A stretch of 6,022 bases of DNA, taken from assembly GCA_026786045.1 (NCBI GenBank), contig JAJAYV010000067.1, forward strand, positions 1 through 6,022, read 5' to 3'. Both the position numbers and the translations under genes were made by a program. Origin of the DNA: Frankiaceae bacterium. GTDB lineage: Bacteria; Actinomycetota; Actinomycetes; Mycobacteriales; SCTD01. Position 1 is the stretch's first letter, and the number at the start of each line of letters is the position of its first letter. Of this stretch, positions 5,354 to 6,022 are shown in pieces. The notes under the pieces were generated by a model, which ran no database searches, was not told where the DNA came from, and saw only the letters and a program-made list of their open reading frames with translations.

Positions 5354-5985
5354 CCAGCCGCCCCGCGGCCGGCGGCGGTCGGTGGGTGAGCGTCTCGCCC
5401 GAGCGGCTGCAGCGCTGGCTGGACGGCTTCGCCGCCCGGCACGGCCACGTGACCCGCACCTTCGACGTGCGGGTCGTCCGGCTCGAGGCCGAGGACGGCG
5501 CGGTCGCCGAGGTCGAGGTGCCGTTCCCGCCGCTGGACGGCGCGCTGGTCGAGCATGCCCTGCGTGACCGGCGGGTGGGCGTGCTGCTGGTCCGCCTCGG
5601 CGGCAGCGCGGTCGGCGTCTTCGAGGGGCCGCGACTGGTGGTGTCCAAGGTGACCACCCGCCAGGTGCACGGCCGGTCCGCGGCGGGCGGCCAGTCGCAG
5701 CAGCGCTTCGCCCGCCGCCGCGAGGGCCAGGTACGCATCGCACTGCAGGCGTTCACCGACACCGCGGCGCGGGTGCTCGTACCGGAGGCACCAACACTGG
5801 ACGCGGTGGTCGTCGGCGGCGAGCGGACAGCCGTCGACGAGGTGCTGGCCGACCGGCGCCTGGAGCCGCTGCGACCGCTCGTGACCGGCCGGCTGCTGGA
5901 CGGCCCCGACCCGCGACTGAAGGTGCTCGAGGCGTCCTACGAGCAGCTCCGGGCCGTCTGGATCCGCGTCCTCGACCCGCGCTGA
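5350..5985 (+). CDS. acVLRF1-type peptidyl-tRNA hydrolase (Vms1-like release factor)
   Basis: This 211-residue soluble protein matches, from memory, the actinobacterial VLRF1 family, relatives of eukaryotic Vms1/ANKZF1 that cleave peptidyl-tRNA on stalled ribosomes. Diagnostic features are an N-terminal WVSVSPERLQRWLDGFAARHG segment (12-32), a beta-strand VGVLLVRLGGSAVGVFEG (76-93) and the catalytic-loop region (100-124). That loop carries GGQ (113-115) followed by the basic SQQRFARRR; its glutamine is the expected hydrolytic residue. The C-terminal third (VVVGGERTAVDEVL, 153-166, and an LTGR-like VTGRLL, 178-183) resembles the release-factor RNase H-like fold. The GTG at 5350 forms a GTGA overlap with the ABC gene stop, so translation is probably coupled. 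A second GTG at 5386 would shorten it by 12 residues and is possible. Why it shares an operon with an exporter is unclear; it may be mere co-transcription. Confidence 0.85.
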   Translation: MTSRPAAGGGRWVSVSPERLQRWLDGFAARHGHVTRTFDVRVVRLEAEDGAVAEVEVPFPPLDGALVEHALRDRRVGVLLVRLGGSAVGVFEGPRLVVSKVTTRQVHGRSAAGGQSQQRFARRREGQVRIALQAFTDTAARVLVPEAPTLDAVVVGGERTAVDEVLADRRLEPLRPLVTGRLLDGPDPRLKVLEASYEQLRAVWIRVLDPR

Positions 5986-6000
5986 CCGGGATCAGCCGGT
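5985..6000. terminator. Weak hairpin after the ABC/acVLRF1 operon
   Basis: ACCGG (5985-5989) and CCGGT (5996-6000) form a 5-bp stem with a 6-nt loop, starting at the last base of the acVLRF1 stop codon. It lies between two apparently convergent genes, where a bidirectional terminator is expected. It is short, has no T-tract on either strand and may be chance. Confidence 0.2.
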
Positions 6001-6022
6001 GGGCGGCTCGTCCTTGCCGGCC
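5992..6022 (-). CDS. Possible 3' end of a convergent gene (partial, cut by right edge)
   Basis: On the reverse strand, a TGA at 5992-5994 ends an open stretch reading AGKDEPPTG. This polar, Pro/Glu/Asp-containing tail is typical of actinobacterial protein C-termini. Only nine codons are visible, so neither the product nor the reality of the gene can be established. It is listed because it leaves a tight 6-bp gap to the acVLRF1 stop, a normal arrangement for convergent genes. Confidence 0.3.
   Translation of the reverse strand, partial: AGKDEPPTG

Noticed and set aside
3569..5743. 724-codon antisense open frame opposite the second ABC gene and acVLRF1
   Set aside because: Same low-complexity character. 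The plus strand has all ABC motifs, a Shine-Dalgarno sequence and coupled starts.

Overview
The window is about three-quarters G+C or higher, with strong G/C third-position bias, GTG as well as ATG starts, tight gene packing and 4-bp stop/start overlaps. Together with the protein families present (PspC-domain sensor kinase, actinobacterial-type VLRF1 peptidyl-tRNA hydrolase), this points to an actinomycete (Actinomycetota). The sequence alone does not let me name a genus.

Left part (1-1856): an apparent envelope-stress module. A leftward gene, cut by the window edge, encodes the membrane-sensing N-terminus of a PspC-type protein, most likely a histidine kinase. Diverging from it is a rightward pair: a multi-pass PspC protein with a LiaF-like C-terminal beta-rich domain, and an overlapping 70-residue two-helix membrane protein. 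The 112-bp divergent intergenic region carries a perfect 16-bp inverted repeat, which resolves into two 17-bp dyads. The centre of each dyad lies exactly 44 bp from the nearer start codon. This looks like a shared two-site operator for a response regulator.

Middle and right part (1857-5985): after a 63-bp gap with a hairpin, a possible leaderless promoter and a 12-bp palindrome comes a translationally coupled three-gene operon. It encodes two ABC exporter half-transporters (562 and 582 aa) and a 211-aa acVLRF1-type peptidyl-tRNA hydrolase, with 4-bp ATGA and GTGA overlaps. The two half-transporters have complementary defects. The first lacks a recognisable Walker A, A-loop aromatic and switch histidine but keeps LSGGQ. 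The second has these elements but a degenerate signature (LTPAQ). Their heterodimer should therefore have one complete ATP site and one very degraded one.

Right edge (5986-6022): a short spacer, then what may be the last nine codons of a convergent gene. I see no tRNA, rRNA, CRISPR, insertion sequence or attachment site. No gap longer than 300 bp is without a gene.
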